Shown here piece by piece: positions 1 through 7,801 of a stretch of 64,000 nucleotides of DNA; the first letter of the stretch is position 1, and every line of letters starts with the position of its first letter. This stretch comes from Burkholderia sp. HI2500 (GTDB taxonomy: Bacteria > Pseudomonadota > Gammaproteobacteria > Burkholderiales > Burkholderiaceae): the NCBI RefSeq assembly GCF_002223055.1, contig NZ_NKFL01000009.1, positions 1-64,000 on the forward strand. The letters run 5' to 3'. Below the pieces are notes generated by a model. That model worked only from the letters and a program-made list of their open reading frames with translations. It was not told where the DNA came from and did not search any database. Made by a program: the position numbers and the translations under genes.

Positions 1-549
1 GACGAGCGTGCGCTCGCCGAGCTGCGCCGCACGGGCAATCCGAGCCGTGCGGACGAAAAGCCGGTCAATACGATTCGGCCGGGCATGCCAGGCGTGCACG
101 AGGACAACGCGATCCTGTTTCATGGGCCGGAGCTGTCGTTATCGGTCGATGAAGGCGGTAGCGTCAGCTATCGACGCGATGGCAAGGCGCTGATCGTGGA
201 TCGCGGTGACGCGGTCGACGTGCTGCAGGTCGATCGCGCGGCGATCGAGACAGGTCTGCGGCTCGCGCAGATGAAGTTCGGCCGCACGCTCGAGCTGGAC
301 GGCAGTGACGAATTTCAGCAGGCGGCGATCGAGGTGGCCGCCGCGGCCGGGTTGTCGGTGCAGTTCAGCAACGAGAATCTGAACCGTGCGTTGGCGGAGG
401 CACGATCGTCGCGCGTCGCTCGACAACTGGCCGACGTGAGTGTGTCGCTTGGCATGCGTGACGACGCGACGCGTCCGGCACCGGCAGCGAACACAGCACC
501 AGAGGTTGGTCCAGACGGCCCTCCGAAGCCGAGAGGCCCACGGGTATGA
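1..549 (+). CDS. C-terminal part of LPD7-domain (relaxase-associated) protein, 5' truncated
   Basis: The reading frame is open from the first base of the window and stops at 547-549, so only the last 182 residues are visible. The segment from about residue 38 to 125 (HGPELSLSVDEGG, then YRRDGKALIVDRGD, then a run with LRLAQMKFGRTLELDG and FQQAAIEVAAAAGL) has the pattern of the LPD7 large polyvalent domain. That domain often sits at the C-terminus of plasmid relaxases and other very large mobile-element proteins. A Pro/Ala-rich tail follows. The catalytic part lies outside the window, so calling it a relaxase is inference; the LPD7 assignment is moderately firm. It lies just upstream of the replication gene in the same direction. 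Confidence 0.6.
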   Translation, partial: DERALAELRRTGNPSRADEKPVNTIRPGMPGVHEDNAILFHGPELSLSVDEGGSVSYRRDGKALIVDRGDAVDVLQVDRAAIETGLRLAQMKFGRTLELDGSDEFQQAAIEVAAAAGLSVQFSNENLNRALAEARSSRVARQLADVSVSLGMRDDATRPAPAANTAPEVGPDGPPKPRGPRV

Positions 550-1012
550 CGACGTTGGATCGATCCTGCGCGGGCCAGTCGCGCCAATTTTCGACACAAA
601 TCGCTTATGGCGAGGAGCTTTCAGCGAAAAACCGGACGCACAAAAGAAAACACCCTGCTGGAAACAGGGTGCTTGTCTTGATGACGCTCAAACAGCCAAC
701 CGCAGGCGAAAGAGGCCATCCCGTGGCACGGATGTCCAAATTCTACCCCGCGCCGGTCGACTGTCAAGACGTCATCTGTGTCAACTCGTTTTTTTAAAAG
801 AGGACCAGATGATTAGAACAACCGAGCGCGGGGCATGGCCCCGCTGTCCGGGCGCGGCGCGATTGAAAGCACCAGAATTCCTGGGCAATCGCCCAAGCAA
901 ATTTTTTTCGCGGATCGTGGCAATACGCTCGACCCGCCGAACCTTCCCGGCCACAGCTAGGATGTACCGGCCACCGGCCGGACTGGAGCGCGGACCCGCA
1001 TAAGGCCGCGCC
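550..1012. other. Intergenic region before repA, two short hairpins
   Basis: No convincing gene is seen; the ORFs crossing this stretch are antisense shadows of the flanking genes. It holds the terminator-like hairpin at 651-671 and a perfect 7-bp stem at 828-844 (GCGGGGC, loop ATG, GCCCCGC). The weak ribosome-binding site TAAGG at 1001-1005 precedes the GTG start of repA. A repA promoter must lie here, but no consensus promoter is obvious. Confidence 0.5.
651..671. terminator. Hairpin with upstream A-tract, possible terminator
   Basis: A perfect 7-bp stem CACCCTG/CAGGGTG encloses the loop CTGGAAA. It is flanked on the left by AAAGAAAA, a U-tract on the minus-strand RNA, and on the right by CTTGTCTT. 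It lies about 100 bp after the upstream gene and could end its transcript in either direction. Confidence 0.45.
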
Positions 1013-1975
1013 GTGGACTTCTCGTTCGCCGCATCGCTTCCGCCTGATCCACCCGATCAGGCTGGCGCGATCGCGCACGTCGACGACGCCACAACCGAAC
1101 AGGATCTGTTCGGCGGCATCGTCTCGGCCGCGCGATGTGCGCATGCGGGACTGCGTGCGCAGGGCGCAGGCCTGAAGGGCGCACCGAAGCCGGCGGCCGC
1201 ACTGCCCGAACGGATTTGGCCAGAGGACATTCCGCACCCGGCGCCGGCGAGCGCACCGAAGCTGCTGCGCGAGCTGAAGGTGCGCCTTGGGCGCTACCTC
1301 GACACACCGCAGGCCTGGCTGCCCCGGCTGAACATCGCGAACGGTAGCGCGCGCCAACAGCGCAGCGAGCGCCGTATCGCGTGCGTGCAGCTGATGCGCG
1401 CGCTGGTCAAGTTCTGTGATCTCGTGACGCTTCGCGTCGCGGTGCCGGGCAAGGATGGCTGGATCGACTTCACCCTGCCGTACCTGGCCGAGCAGGCGGG
1501 GCTGTCGGTGCGCCGCGCGGAGCGCGCGCTGCGGGATCTGATCCGCGCCAGGCTGATCAAGAGCCGGCCTCAGTGCGAAGTGCAGGAAACTGAGCAGGGC
1601 GTGCGTTATCGCGGCTTCGCCGCCATCAAATACCTGACGCCGGCGCTGTTCGAACGGTTCGGCCTTGGCAAGTGGCTGAACCATGAACGCACGCGCGCAC
1701 ACTTGCGTGCGCAACGCCGGCGCGACGCGCAACGCAAGCGTGATCGCAAGAGCGACGCGGCGGCCGCGCAGCTGGCCGAGCAACTCGGCGAGCAAATCAA
1801 AAACATCCAGTCGCGTGTGAAGCGTCGGCTGCAGTCGGCTGACGTCGACCGCCAGGCCGAGCTCGAGCGCGCCATTCAGCTGCGCATGGGCGAGCTGAAG
1901 ATGCAATACCCCGACTGGGACCGCGATCGCTGCTACCGGGTCGCGCGACAGCAGCTGGCGCCGCCCGGCGACTAG
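1013..1975 (+). CDS. repA: RepA-like plasmid replication initiator
   Basis: The product has 320 residues. The region around residues 115-225 (RRIACVQLMRALVKFCDLVTL, LPYLAEQAGLSVRRAERALRDL, then RGFAAIKYLTPALFERFGL) reads as a winged-helix/HTH module like those of RepA initiators of IncW-type and related broad-host-range plasmids. A very basic, Arg-rich coiled segment (about 230-275) and a helical C-terminus follow. The start is GTG at 1013 with AAGG seven bases upstream. The downstream 800 bp carry a DnaA box and many hairpins, as expected next to an initiator. A second, unrelated initiator lies at 38.4 kb. The family is inferred from pattern only; a transcriptional regulator is the alternative. 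Confidence 0.6.
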   Translation: MDFSFAASLPPDPPDQAGAIAHVDDATTEQDLFGGIVSAARCAHAGLRAQGAGLKGAPKPAAALPERIWPEDIPHPAPASAPKLLRELKVRLGRYLDTPQAWLPRLNIANGSARQQRSERRIACVQLMRALVKFCDLVTLRVAVPGKDGWIDFTLPYLAEQAGLSVRRAERALRDLIRARLIKSRPQCEVQETEQGVRYRGFAAIKYLTPALFERFGLGKWLNHERTRAHLRAQRRRDAQRKRDRKSDAAAAQLAEQLGEQIKNIQSRVKRRLQSADVDRQAELERAIQLRMGELKMQYPDWDRDRCYRVARQQLAPPGD

Positions 1976-2128
1976 GCAAACTTCCCCCATAAACGTGCAC
2001 CTATCGCGCCAGCGAGGGGTGCGCTCGTCTGTGCACAGAATTCCGAGCGATTTTCGCCTCGTTCGCGCGCGAATTTGCGGCGCCGCACGCGGTTTCGCTG
2101 CGTTGTCGCGCCGTCGACCGGCGGAAGG

Positions 2129-2137
2129 TGTGGATAA
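2129..2137 (-). promoter_or_regulatory. DnaA box (TTATCCACA)
   Basis: TGTGGATAA on the plus strand is the exact complement of the consensus DnaA binding site TTATCCACA. It lies 150 bp after repA at the edge of an AT-rich segment. Confidence 0.6.
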
Positions 2138-2549
2138 GTTGCCTTAATTGTCGGGTCGGATCGTATTTAAGTGTCGGGACTTATTCAGGAGCTTTCTCTA
2201 ACCACCCCAAATCGACCGGCGGCTATGCCGCCGCGTCACGCGGGCTACGCCCGCTTGCATGGGACACCCCATCGCACCACCATCTCAACCTCCGGCAGGC
2301 ACTAGGCGCTACGGCGGCCTAGCGGCCACCGCACCGCCAAGTGCGCGGAAAAGATTTCGGGGCGCGTCCAAGGCCGCACCCCGAAATCACCGCGCTCGCG
2401 TGCTCGCCCGACTGCCCGCAAACCATATCGATATGCCACCGCCCGAGATGTCTGCAGGAGGGGGGCCTTCCAGGCCCCGGTGGCACAACCCTCTGTCGCG
2501 CCGTTACCACGGCGTCCGCTTTTCCGCGCGGGCGAAGCCCGCCGGGTTT

Positions 2550-2572
2550 CCAAAGGGGCTTTGCCCCTTTGG
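2550..2572. terminator. Perfect 10-bp hairpin
   Basis: The arms CCAAAGGGGC and GCCCCTTTGG enclose a TTT loop. It could terminate transcription or act as a structural element of the putative origin. Confidence 0.35.
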
Positions 2573-2578
2573 GCACGG

Positions 2579-2614
2579 ATATGTGGGCGGAAACGTTAGT
2601 TTCCGTCTACATAT
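2579..2614. repeat. Near-perfect 16-bp inverted repeat
   Basis: The arms ATATGTGGGCGGAAAC and GTTTCCGTCTACATAT differ at two positions and enclose GTTA. The flanking AT pairs make it an extended cruciform-capable hairpin inside the putative origin region. Confidence 0.4.
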
Positions 2615-2632
2615 CTATCGTGCCTGCGGACG

Positions 2633-2652
2633 CCGCCCTTCCGTTAGGGCGG
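2633..2652 (+). terminator. Hairpin with short T-run
   Basis: The arms CCGCCCT and AGGGCGG enclose TCCGTT and are followed by TTTC. It resembles an intrinsic terminator closing the repA/origin region. Confidence 0.4.
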
Positions 2653-2797
2653 TTTCAAAACCTAACAGTCCACATCACGGTCCATCGATCGCAGGCTGAA
2701 CCGAACCAAACCATCCGGAATGCGAAGCTTTTCCATCGTTGACTGACGATTCGCAGTGGTTCTACGATCTGGAAATCACCTCTCACGGTTGATTTTC

Positions 2798-3472
2798 ATG
2801 ACCAGCCTTACGCTTTCTCAAGACATGCTGGGCCTCGCCACTGGAACAGAGCATCGTTCGAAGATGGCGCGGTTCCGCGAGATGTTCGATCAGGTCTGCG
2901 TCGCGCTCGATGCGGGCGTGCGTCACCTCGCGATCCGCGATGTGCTGGCCCGGCATGGCCTCGATATCAGCATCGCCACGCTCGACGTGATGATTTCGCG
3001 GGTACGTCGCGAACGGGCAATTCCGCTGCCACGCCACGCGCGGCAGGGCGCAACGCGGCCCGCCGCGCCGGTGCCAGCGACGGCGACGCCTGCCACCTCG
3101 GCACCGCCCGCAGTCGTGGAAACGCCATCGGCGGCACCGGCTGATGCGTCCGCAGTTACACCCGCGCCGTCAATGCCACCGCGTCAAACGCTTGAGGAGA
3201 TGGCCGCCGCCTACGCCAAACCACTGGCATCGTTGCCCGCCGACTGGCGCACCGGACCGCTGACCTACGAACAGCGCAAATCGTTGACGCCAGCGCAGCG
3301 CCAGGAGCGCGAGCGCGCCAGCGCGGAGCAGTTTTTCCCGGATCCATTCAAGGGATGGAAGCCGGGACAACCGCTTTCGTCGTTGAGGTCGGTACCTGGT
3401 GCCGCGCACGATGGGGAATCGGGCAGCGCCACGCCTGACGATCCCGCAACCGGCACCGAGCCGGATCGATAG
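2798..3472 (+). CDS. Putative plasmid DNA-binding protein with N-terminal HTH
   Basis: The product has 224 residues from ATG 2798 (an upstream in-frame GTG at 2756 is possible). Residues about 24-70 (MARFREMFDQVCVALDAGV, IRDVLARHGLDISIATLDVMISRVRRER) form a helix-turn-helix of the kind found in small plasmid transfer or stability proteins. A long Ala/Pro/Thr linker (about 80-135) follows, then a charged C-terminal segment with SLTPAQRQERERA. No specific family is recognised. Its position beside the origin and before the ParB-like gene suggests plasmid maintenance or control of transfer. Confidence 0.5.
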   Translation: MTSLTLSQDMLGLATGTEHRSKMARFREMFDQVCVALDAGVRHLAIRDVLARHGLDISIATLDVMISRVRRERAIPLPRHARQGATRPAAPVPATATPATSAPPAVVETPSAAPADASAVTPAPSMPPRQTLEEMAAAYAKPLASLPADWRTGPLTYEQRKSLTPAQRQERERASAEQFFPDPFKGWKPGQPLSSLRSVPGAAHDGESGSATPDDPATGTEPDR

Positions 3473-3548
3473 GCGCGAAAAAGCCGCACCGGCCAAGGAT
3501 GGCGCGGGCGGCTCGATGGGGGAGTTGAACCTCGGGCAACCAGCCGGT

Positions 3549-3737
3549 TTAGGCGGTCAACGCATTACGCAAAACGTCAGCGTCCAGAAACGCACCGTGC
3601 TTCACTTCGAACTGCGGCGCGAACTTGTCGAACGTGATGACGCGCGCCTTTTTGTACGCCGTGAGAATCCTTTCGGCTTCGTCCTTGGTGAAGCCCTTTT
3701 CCATCACGAACTGGATGAATTTTTGCGTTGCGTTCAT
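3549..3737 (-). CDS. Small conserved-looking hypothetical protein
   Basis: The product has 62 residues starting MNATQKFIQFVMEKGF at 3737, chosen because AGGGGAAC lies just upstream. It is soluble and helical, with KDEAERILTAYKKARV and a conserved-looking FAPQFEVKHGAFLDADVL tail. It is the last gene of the minus-strand operon that starts with the ParB-like protein. The function is unknown. Confidence 0.6.
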   Translation of the reverse strand: MNATQKFIQFVMEKGFTKDEAERILTAYKKARVITFDKFAPQFEVKHGAFLDADVLRNALTA

Positions 3738-3756
3738 CGGTGTTCCCCTGTTTGGT

Positions 3757-3957
3757 TTACGTATTGGGGTTGAGGACTGTGTATATGATGAACGCCTGAA
3801 AGAGCGCGTCCGTCGGCTCGATGGTAAAAACCTGTCCACTGCATTGCGTCACTTCGAGCGCGCCGCTGTCGAGCTTCCTGACGGTCTTGACGCGATTCTG
3901 TGGCTTGATGGGAACGACGCGGGCTTGTGCATAGAGACGGTCGGTTATCGTGCTCAT
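3757..3957 (-). CDS. Small hypothetical protein
   Basis: The product has 66 residues starting MSTITDRLYAQARVV at 3957. The composition is mixed and soluble, and no domain is recognised. It lies between the ParB-like gene (69 bp upstream) and the 62-aa ORF (19 bp downstream) on the same strand, so the three are probably co-transcribed. Confidence 0.55.
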   Translation of the reverse strand: MSTITDRLYAQARVVPIKPQNRVKTVRKLDSGALEVTQCSGQVFTIEPTDALFQAFIIYTVLNPNT

Positions 3958-4026
3958 TGTCGTACTCCGAAGGTCATTCGATGTCGTGCGCCCGCCCGGT
4001 AGATTGGACCGGCGCACGGTGGTGGC

Positions 4027-6036
4027 TTACTCGTCGGCCGTCTCGTCGTCGGCTTCCGTTTCCTCCTCGTCGTCCGTCGCCTGCCAGATTTCCGGCTGCT
4101 CGCGATTGCGCAGCACCTCGGGCAACCAGCCGGTTTCGGACACGGCACGTTCGGCCGCACCCACCAGTTCGGCTTTTTTCAGCTTGTCGAGCGACGCGGC
4201 CGTCTCCGGCGTCGTGGCTTCCTTCACCACGTCAAGGATGCGTGCCTTCGGCACGTGCTGAAAATAGCTCGCGCCCGTCGCCTTCCAGTACGTCCGGTAA
4301 TCGACGTCAAGCACATCGGCCAAGCGGTTGACGACGTGCGGGTGGTCGCTGTAGCTCACGCCGTCCACCGTGGCCGCCACGCAGAACGCGAACAGATCGC
4401 GCAGCGTGTCGCCCGTCTGTGCCATCAGCCAGCCGAACAGGTCGCCGTTCGCCTCTTTCGAGATTCGCGCACGCCAGAATTCGGCCTGCGCACCGTAGGC
4501 GATCCATGCGGGGCTATCCGCCATGTCGTCAGCGACTTTCACCAGCTTCTCCGATGACGATTCGGACTGGATGCACAGCATGCCGAGTGTGCCGCGCCCG
4601 AAATGACCCGGCAGAACGTCCGGCACCATCCGGGCCAGCAGCGTCACCAGCGCGATTTCCGGTCGGCGGCTCAATTCGAGCCGCACGATGGCCGTGCGGT
4701 GCGCCGTCAGGCGGGCGCACATGCTTTCGCTATGCAGCGGCTTCACCTGTTCCGGTGCCTGCGCCGCCCGTTGCAGTGCGCCGGGTGCTTGCGCGCCGAG
4801 CGCCTGACCGGCCGCTTTCATGTCCGCGCGCCGGACAAGCCCCATTTGACTGAACAGGACGCCATGCTGTGACACGGCGACGTATACGCCGGACACGGCC
4901 TTTTGCTCGGTCGTCCAGCTGGTGCACCGCTCATCGAAGGCTTCAACCGCTTCTTCCGCCGCTTGATGCTCGGATTCGAGCGCGTCGGTGTCGATGGTGT
5001 CGTCGTCGCTGTCGTAAGCTGCTTCGAGTGCGTCACTCGCGCGGGTCATTCGTGCTTCGAGTTCGGCGCGCTCGGCGCGCTCGTCGGCGCTCAATTCGCG
5101 CGGTGCTGCGCTCAAGGTTGTGCATGCGTAGATCAACTCGTAGTCGATTTTCGGGCTGATTTCCACCCACGACCAGCCATCAGCACGCAGTGCGTTGGCC
5201 GATTCTTCCAGCTTCGCGTGAACGAGGTTGTGCAGGATTTCCGGATTGACGAGGTAGCCGCCGCCGGTATCAGAAAACAGATCGCGGCGCACTTCGCCCC
5301 CGGCCGTCTCGTATGCCTCGATCCCGACAAACCGGGCGAGTGCATGCTCGCTCGACACCTCGGCGCGCGTGATGATTTCGCGCAGCCTTTCGGGCGTTCG
5401 CATCGACGGGTGGCCCTTTTGAGCATCGGTCCAGATTCGCTCTTGCTCGGCCGGGTCGGGGCAGAGTGCGAGCGCCTGCAACTGACCGAGTTGGATTTCG
5501 TCCTGGCGGAACGCCTCGAACAACACGGGCGACAGGTGCGCCAGCTTCATGCGCCGCTGAACCGTGAGCACGGAAACAGAAAACACCTCGGCAATGTGTT
5601 CGAGCGTGCGCCCTTCGGCGTGCAGGTCGCGGATGCCTTCGCACACGTCCGCAAGATGCATGTCCTCGCGCTCGGTGTTCTCCATCAGCGACATAAGCCG
5701 CGCCTCGGCATCCGTCACGATCACGACGTTAATCGGCGCGTCGGCCGACGCTTCGCCGCGCTCGACCAGCAGGCCGTAACCGGCCTTGCGGCGGCGTCCC
5801 GCGCACACGCCGTAGCTCACCTTGTTGCCGCGCTTCGCCTTCACTTCGTGGACGATCAGGTTTTGCATGATCCCGCCTGCGCTCTTGATTGCCTGCGCCA
5901 TCCCATCCACGTTCAGCGGTGCGCCTCGCCGCACGTTGAACGGTGAATCGACCAGTGCCGAAAAAGGCACGGTGATTGCTGCACGGCTGCCGACGATCAG
6001 GTCGACTACGGCTTGCTGTTTCTGCTTTGCACTCAC
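4027..6036 (-). CDS. Large ParB/Srx-like plasmid protein
   Basis: The product has 669 residues. Residues about 20-110 form a ParB N-terminal domain (VPFSALVDSPFNVRRG, MAQAIKSAGGIMQNLIVHE, CAGRRRKAGYGLL), and ENTEREDMHLADVCEGIRDL leads into an HTH (LEHIAEVFSVSVLTVQRRMKLAHLS). The remaining 450 residues include an acidic linker (DSDDDTIDTD), a helical domain of unknown role and an acidic tail (DDEEETEADDETADE). Such long ParB-like proteins are common in plasmid leading regions beside antirestriction genes and need not partition DNA; a proper parAB pair lies at 35.6 kb. The start is GTG at 6036, with GGGAG seven bases upstream inside the arm of the palindrome shared with ardB. Confidence 0.8.
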   Translation of the reverse strand: MSAKQKQQAVVDLIVGSRAAITVPFSALVDSPFNVRRGAPLNVDGMAQAIKSAGGIMQNLIVHEVKAKRGNKVSYGVCAGRRRKAGYGLLVERGEASADAPINVVIVTDAEARLMSLMENTEREDMHLADVCEGIRDLHAEGRTLEHIAEVFSVSVLTVQRRMKLAHLSPVLFEAFRQDEIQLGQLQALALCPDPAEQERIWTDAQKGHPSMRTPERLREIITRAEVSSEHALARFVGIEAYETAGGEVRRDLFSDTGGGYLVNPEILHNLVHAKLEESANALRADGWSWVEISPKIDYELIYACTTLSAAPRELSADERAERAELEARMTRASDALEAAYDSDDDTIDTDALESEHQAAEEAVEAFDERCTSWTTEQKAVSGVYVAVSQHGVLFSQMGLVRRADMKAAGQALGAQAPGALQRAAQAPEQVKPLHSESMCARLTAHRTAIVRLELSRRPEIALVTLLARMVPDVLPGHFGRGTLGMLCIQSESSSEKLVKVADDMADSPAWIAYGAQAEFWRARISKEANGDLFGWLMAQTGDTLRDLFAFCVAATVDGVSYSDHPHVVNRLADVLDVDYRTYWKATGASYFQHVPKARILDVVKEATTPETAASLDKLKKAELVGAAERAVSETGWLPEVLRNREQPEIWQATDDEEETEADDETADE

Positions 6037-6041
6037 GGTTT

Positions 6042-6192
6042 AACTCCCGAATTCGGCCAAGCGGGATGCTCGGCCATGACTATATAATATGCCTTTAAGG
6101 CCGATATATCAAGATTAATTCTTGTATATTCGGCCTTAAAGGCATATACTGATTTTGTGGCCGGGCATCCCGCTTGGCCGAATTCGGGAGTT
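6042..6192. promoter_or_regulatory. 151-bp palindromic divergent promoter/operator region
   Basis: The outer arms 6042-6069 and 6165-6192 are perfect 28-bp inverted copies. Inside them 6088-6104 and 6130-6146 are perfect 17-bp inverted copies (TATGCCTTTAAGGCCGA and its complement). Both pairs share the same centre at 6117. The outer arms contain the ribosome-binding sites (GGGAG) of both divergent genes. TATA-rich stretches at 6080-6090 and 6140-6149 could supply the two -10 boxes. The region presumably drives the ParB-like operon and ardB symmetrically and may be bound by a common regulator. Confidence 0.75.
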
Positions 6193-6196
6193 GTAC

Positions 6197-6610
6197 ATGA
6201 GCACTGTTGATACCCAGATTCAATCTACGCTCGTCATTGAAGAGCATCGTATGCAGTTCTTGCCGAGGCACTTTGGCCCGTCATACCTGCGCGGTGAAAA
6301 CCTGATCTATGCGTGGGCGCGCCGATTGTCGCCGGAATACTCTGGTGGTCACTGGCTGTTCTTCGAGCTGGACAACGGCGGGTTTTACGCTGCACCCGCG
6401 AACGAGGGCGAACTGTTCGTTTGCTTCAATGAGAACAGCTACGAGGGGCACATGAGGGCTGAGGCGTTCGGCATCGTCGTGACGTTGTATGTGCTGTGCC
6501 GGATGGCGCACGACGACCGGACGGGGCGATTCACGAACGCCTACCATGCACTGCGCGCGTTCGCCCTGCAACATCCCGAAGCGCGTGAAATTTTCCGTGC
6601 AATCGACTGA
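6197..6610 (+). CDS. ardB: ArdB/KlcA-family antirestriction protein
   Basis: The product has 137 residues from ATG 6197 with GGGAG upstream. The whole chain matches the ArdB/KlcA pattern: FLPRHFG, GENLIYAWARRL, HWLFFELDNGGFYAAP, NSYEGHMRAEAFGIVVTLYVLC, and a C-terminal NAYHALRAFALQHPEAREIFRAID. The family protects incoming plasmid DNA from type I restriction without being a DNA mimic. The gene is read divergently from the ParB-like gene off the palindromic promoter, and two small genes follow in the same direction. This arrangement is typical of genes expressed early after conjugative entry. Confidence 0.9.
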   Translation: MSTVDTQIQSTLVIEEHRMQFLPRHFGPSYLRGENLIYAWARRLSPEYSGGHWLFFELDNGGFYAAPANEGELFVCFNENSYEGHMRAEAFGIVVTLYVLCRMAHDDRTGRFTNAYHALRAFALQHPEAREIFRAID

Positions 6611-6620
6611 GGGGACGGCC

Positions 6621-6812
6621 ATGCAAACGCAGCGTTTTAAGGTCGTCGTTAAGTGCCGTGAGTTTCCCGTCACGGTTGATTGTTTCGTGCCCGCTCTGTC
6701 GGTCACGGATGCGTGCGTGGTGGCCGGTGACTGCGCGACGCGTCACGGTCTGTCTGGTGTCGAGGTGTTGGGTGTCGAGCGCGATCAACAGCCGCGCGGC
6801 GACGCGAACTGA
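6621..6812 (+). CDS. Small hypothetical protein downstream of ardB
   Basis: The product has 63 residues starting MQTQRFKVVVKCREFPVTV, ten bases after ardB with GGGG before the ATG. It looks like a small mixed alpha/beta protein with three Cys. It is probably translated from the ardB transcript. No family is recognised. Confidence 0.55.
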   Translation: MQTQRFKVVVKCREFPVTVDCFVPALSVTDACVVAGDCATRHGLSGVEVLGVERDQQPRGDAN

Positions 6813-6815
6813 TAC

Positions 6816-6856
6816 CGTTACTTCGTAACGACAAGGCGCTCCGGCCGAAAGGCCGG
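6816..6856. repeat. Two short hairpins between small genes
   Basis: CGTTAC-TTC-GTAACG (6816-6830) and CCGGCC-GAAA-GGCCGG (6841-6856) lie in the 55-bp gap before the DUF3717 gene. They could stabilise or process the ardB transcript. Confidence 0.4.
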
Positions 6857-6867
6857 GGCGAAAAGGC

Positions 6868-7080
6868 ATGGAATTCACGCTAAGCGAAGTTGAAAACGCC
6901 ATCAATCATTGGCGCGACCGTTACCCGTCCGACGACGGTCTGACCGTCTGCAAACAGGCCCGCATTCTGGTCGAACCGTATACGTTGATGTTTATGGGGA
7001 AACGCGAACGCATCGCGGCGTCTGAGTTGACGTCGGATCAGGTGGCCGCTGTGCAGGGCGCATTGGCCGCGCTGCGCTAG
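6868..7080 (+). CDS. DUF3717-family protein
   Basis: The product has 70 residues starting MEFTLSEVENAINHWRDRYPSDDG. The FTLSEVENAIN.WR..YPS pattern and the ILVEPYTLMF segment match the small DUF3717 family, which is frequent in Burkholderia genomes and plasmids. The biochemical function is unknown. It is the last gene of the ardB transcript, followed directly by a GC-rich hairpin. Confidence 0.7.
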   Translation: MEFTLSEVENAINHWRDRYPSDDGLTVCKQARILVEPYTLMFMGKRERIAASELTSDQVAAVQGALAALR

Positions 7081-7095
7081 CGCCGATGGGATAAT

Positions 7096-7115
7096 AGGGG
7101 GCATAACCGCCCCCT
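7096..7115 (+). terminator. GC-rich hairpin after the DUF3717 gene
   Basis: The arms AGGGGGC and GCCCCCT enclose ATAACC, 16 bp after the stop. No T-run follows, so termination efficiency is uncertain. Confidence 0.4.
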
Positions 7116-7337
7116 GCCTACCGCTGTGTCGTGCGTATGGCGCGATGGCCGGGCGAACCCACCTTCCTGCAAGCTGGGGGCGTCAGGCACGAGCACGTAT
7201 CGCGCGCGCCGCGCGCCCGGATTGAGGGCCACGGGGACCCGCGCCGGCTTTGTCCGGCGTGGGGAGAGGCCCGACCCGGAGCGAAGCGCAGGGGCAATCC
7301 GGTAGGGCATGAACGGACCGACGGCGGGGTCGTCAAG

Positions 7338-7372
7338 CCTGGTATGCGATCGCGTGGCGATCGCATACCAGG
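7338..7372. repeat. Perfect 16-bp inverted repeat
   Basis: The arms CCTGGTATGCGATCGC and GCGATCGCATACCAGG enclose only GTG. There is no T-run on either side, so it is more likely a protein-binding or cruciform site than a terminator. Confidence 0.6.
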
Positions 7373-7453
7373 CGTGATTCCCCCGGCGCGCAGCGCTGGG
7401 GGCTGGATATTGGATGCGGGCCATCCCGACGAGATCTATTTGCAGAGAAACCT

Positions 7454-7726
7454 ATGAGCAACCACATCATTGAGATTCGGCGCGAGTGCTTGCAGCCGGC
7501 GAGATTTTGGGCCCAGCCGAAAGGCGCGGAAGTCCAGGAGATACTTCGCCGGGCCAAGCTGACACCCCAGGTCGCATCGGAATACCTGGGGATCTCGACC
7601 AACAGCAACGGGCGCACTGTGCGCAAGTGGATGGCCGAAGAGGCACCGATTCCCTATTCGGCGTGGGTGCTGCTGTGCGATGCGGCCGGCTTCTCGCCAT
7701 TCTGGCGGATCGACCGAGATGAGTAA
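7454..7726 (+). CDS. XRE-like small transcriptional regulator
   Basis: The product has 90 residues. Residues about 27-75 form a helix-turn-helix (VQEILRRAKLTPQVASEYLGI, GRTVRKWMAEEAPIPYSAWVLLCDAAGF). The R.W..G..PIPYSAW..L motif recurs in small regulators of plasmids and integrative elements. A related HTH (VQRWEAG, PMPIAAWLLL) is found in the regulator at 23400-24074. The stop codon lies inside the terminator hairpin. Confidence 0.65.
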   Translation: MSNHIIEIRRECLQPARFWAQPKGAEVQEILRRAKLTPQVASEYLGISTNSNGRTVRKWMAEEAPIPYSAWVLLCDAAGFSPFWRIDRDE

Positions 7727-7757
7727 GTGCCGGCCGCTCGATGCGGCCGGCACTTAC
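7723..7757. terminator. Strong bidirectional terminator
   Basis: Perfect 15-bp arms GTAAGTGCCGGCCGC and GCGGCCGGCACTTAC enclose TCGAT and are followed by TTTA. The arm includes the stop codon of the regulator gene. The convergent gene at 7802 ends 45 bp away, so the hairpin could serve both strands. Confidence 0.75.
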
Positions 7758-7801
7758 TTTACGCGCGGCGATCGCACCGGCGGCGCCGGCGCGACAGTCA
7801 A

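Larger units (their letters stand above)
1976..2797. other. Candidate replication origin: DnaA box plus hairpin cluster
   Basis: This is 820 bp without a gene, immediately after repA. It contains a consensus DnaA box (2129-2137), an AT-rich stretch around 2135-2205 in which TGTCGGG occurs twice, and at least six hairpins. These are 2217-2233 (CGGCGGC arms), 2240-2254 (GCGGGC arms), 2353-2388 (GATTTCGGGG arms), 2462-2478 (GGGGCCT arms), 2550-2572 and 2579-2614, then a terminator-like stem at 2633-2652. The combination fits a theta or strand-displacement origin with single-strand initiation signals. No experimental origin is known here, so the call is inference from position and motifs. Confidence 0.45.
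7081..7453. other. Gene-free GC-rich stretch
   Basis: No coding frame is convincing here. The stretch holds the terminator at 7096-7115, a GC-rich patch with CGCGCGC runs near 7202-7218 and the strong palindrome at 7338-7372. Confidence 0.5.

Noticed and set aside
794..1990. 398-aa minus-strand ORF opposite repA
   Set aside because: It is antisense to the well-formed repA frame and has no start signal or recognisable domain; GC-rich DNA produces long shadow frames.
4027..6036. Primary partition ParB of the plasmid
   Set aside because: No parA gene is adjacent and no repeated centromere site is seen there; the parAB pair at 35.6 kb with parS-like sites is the better candidate.
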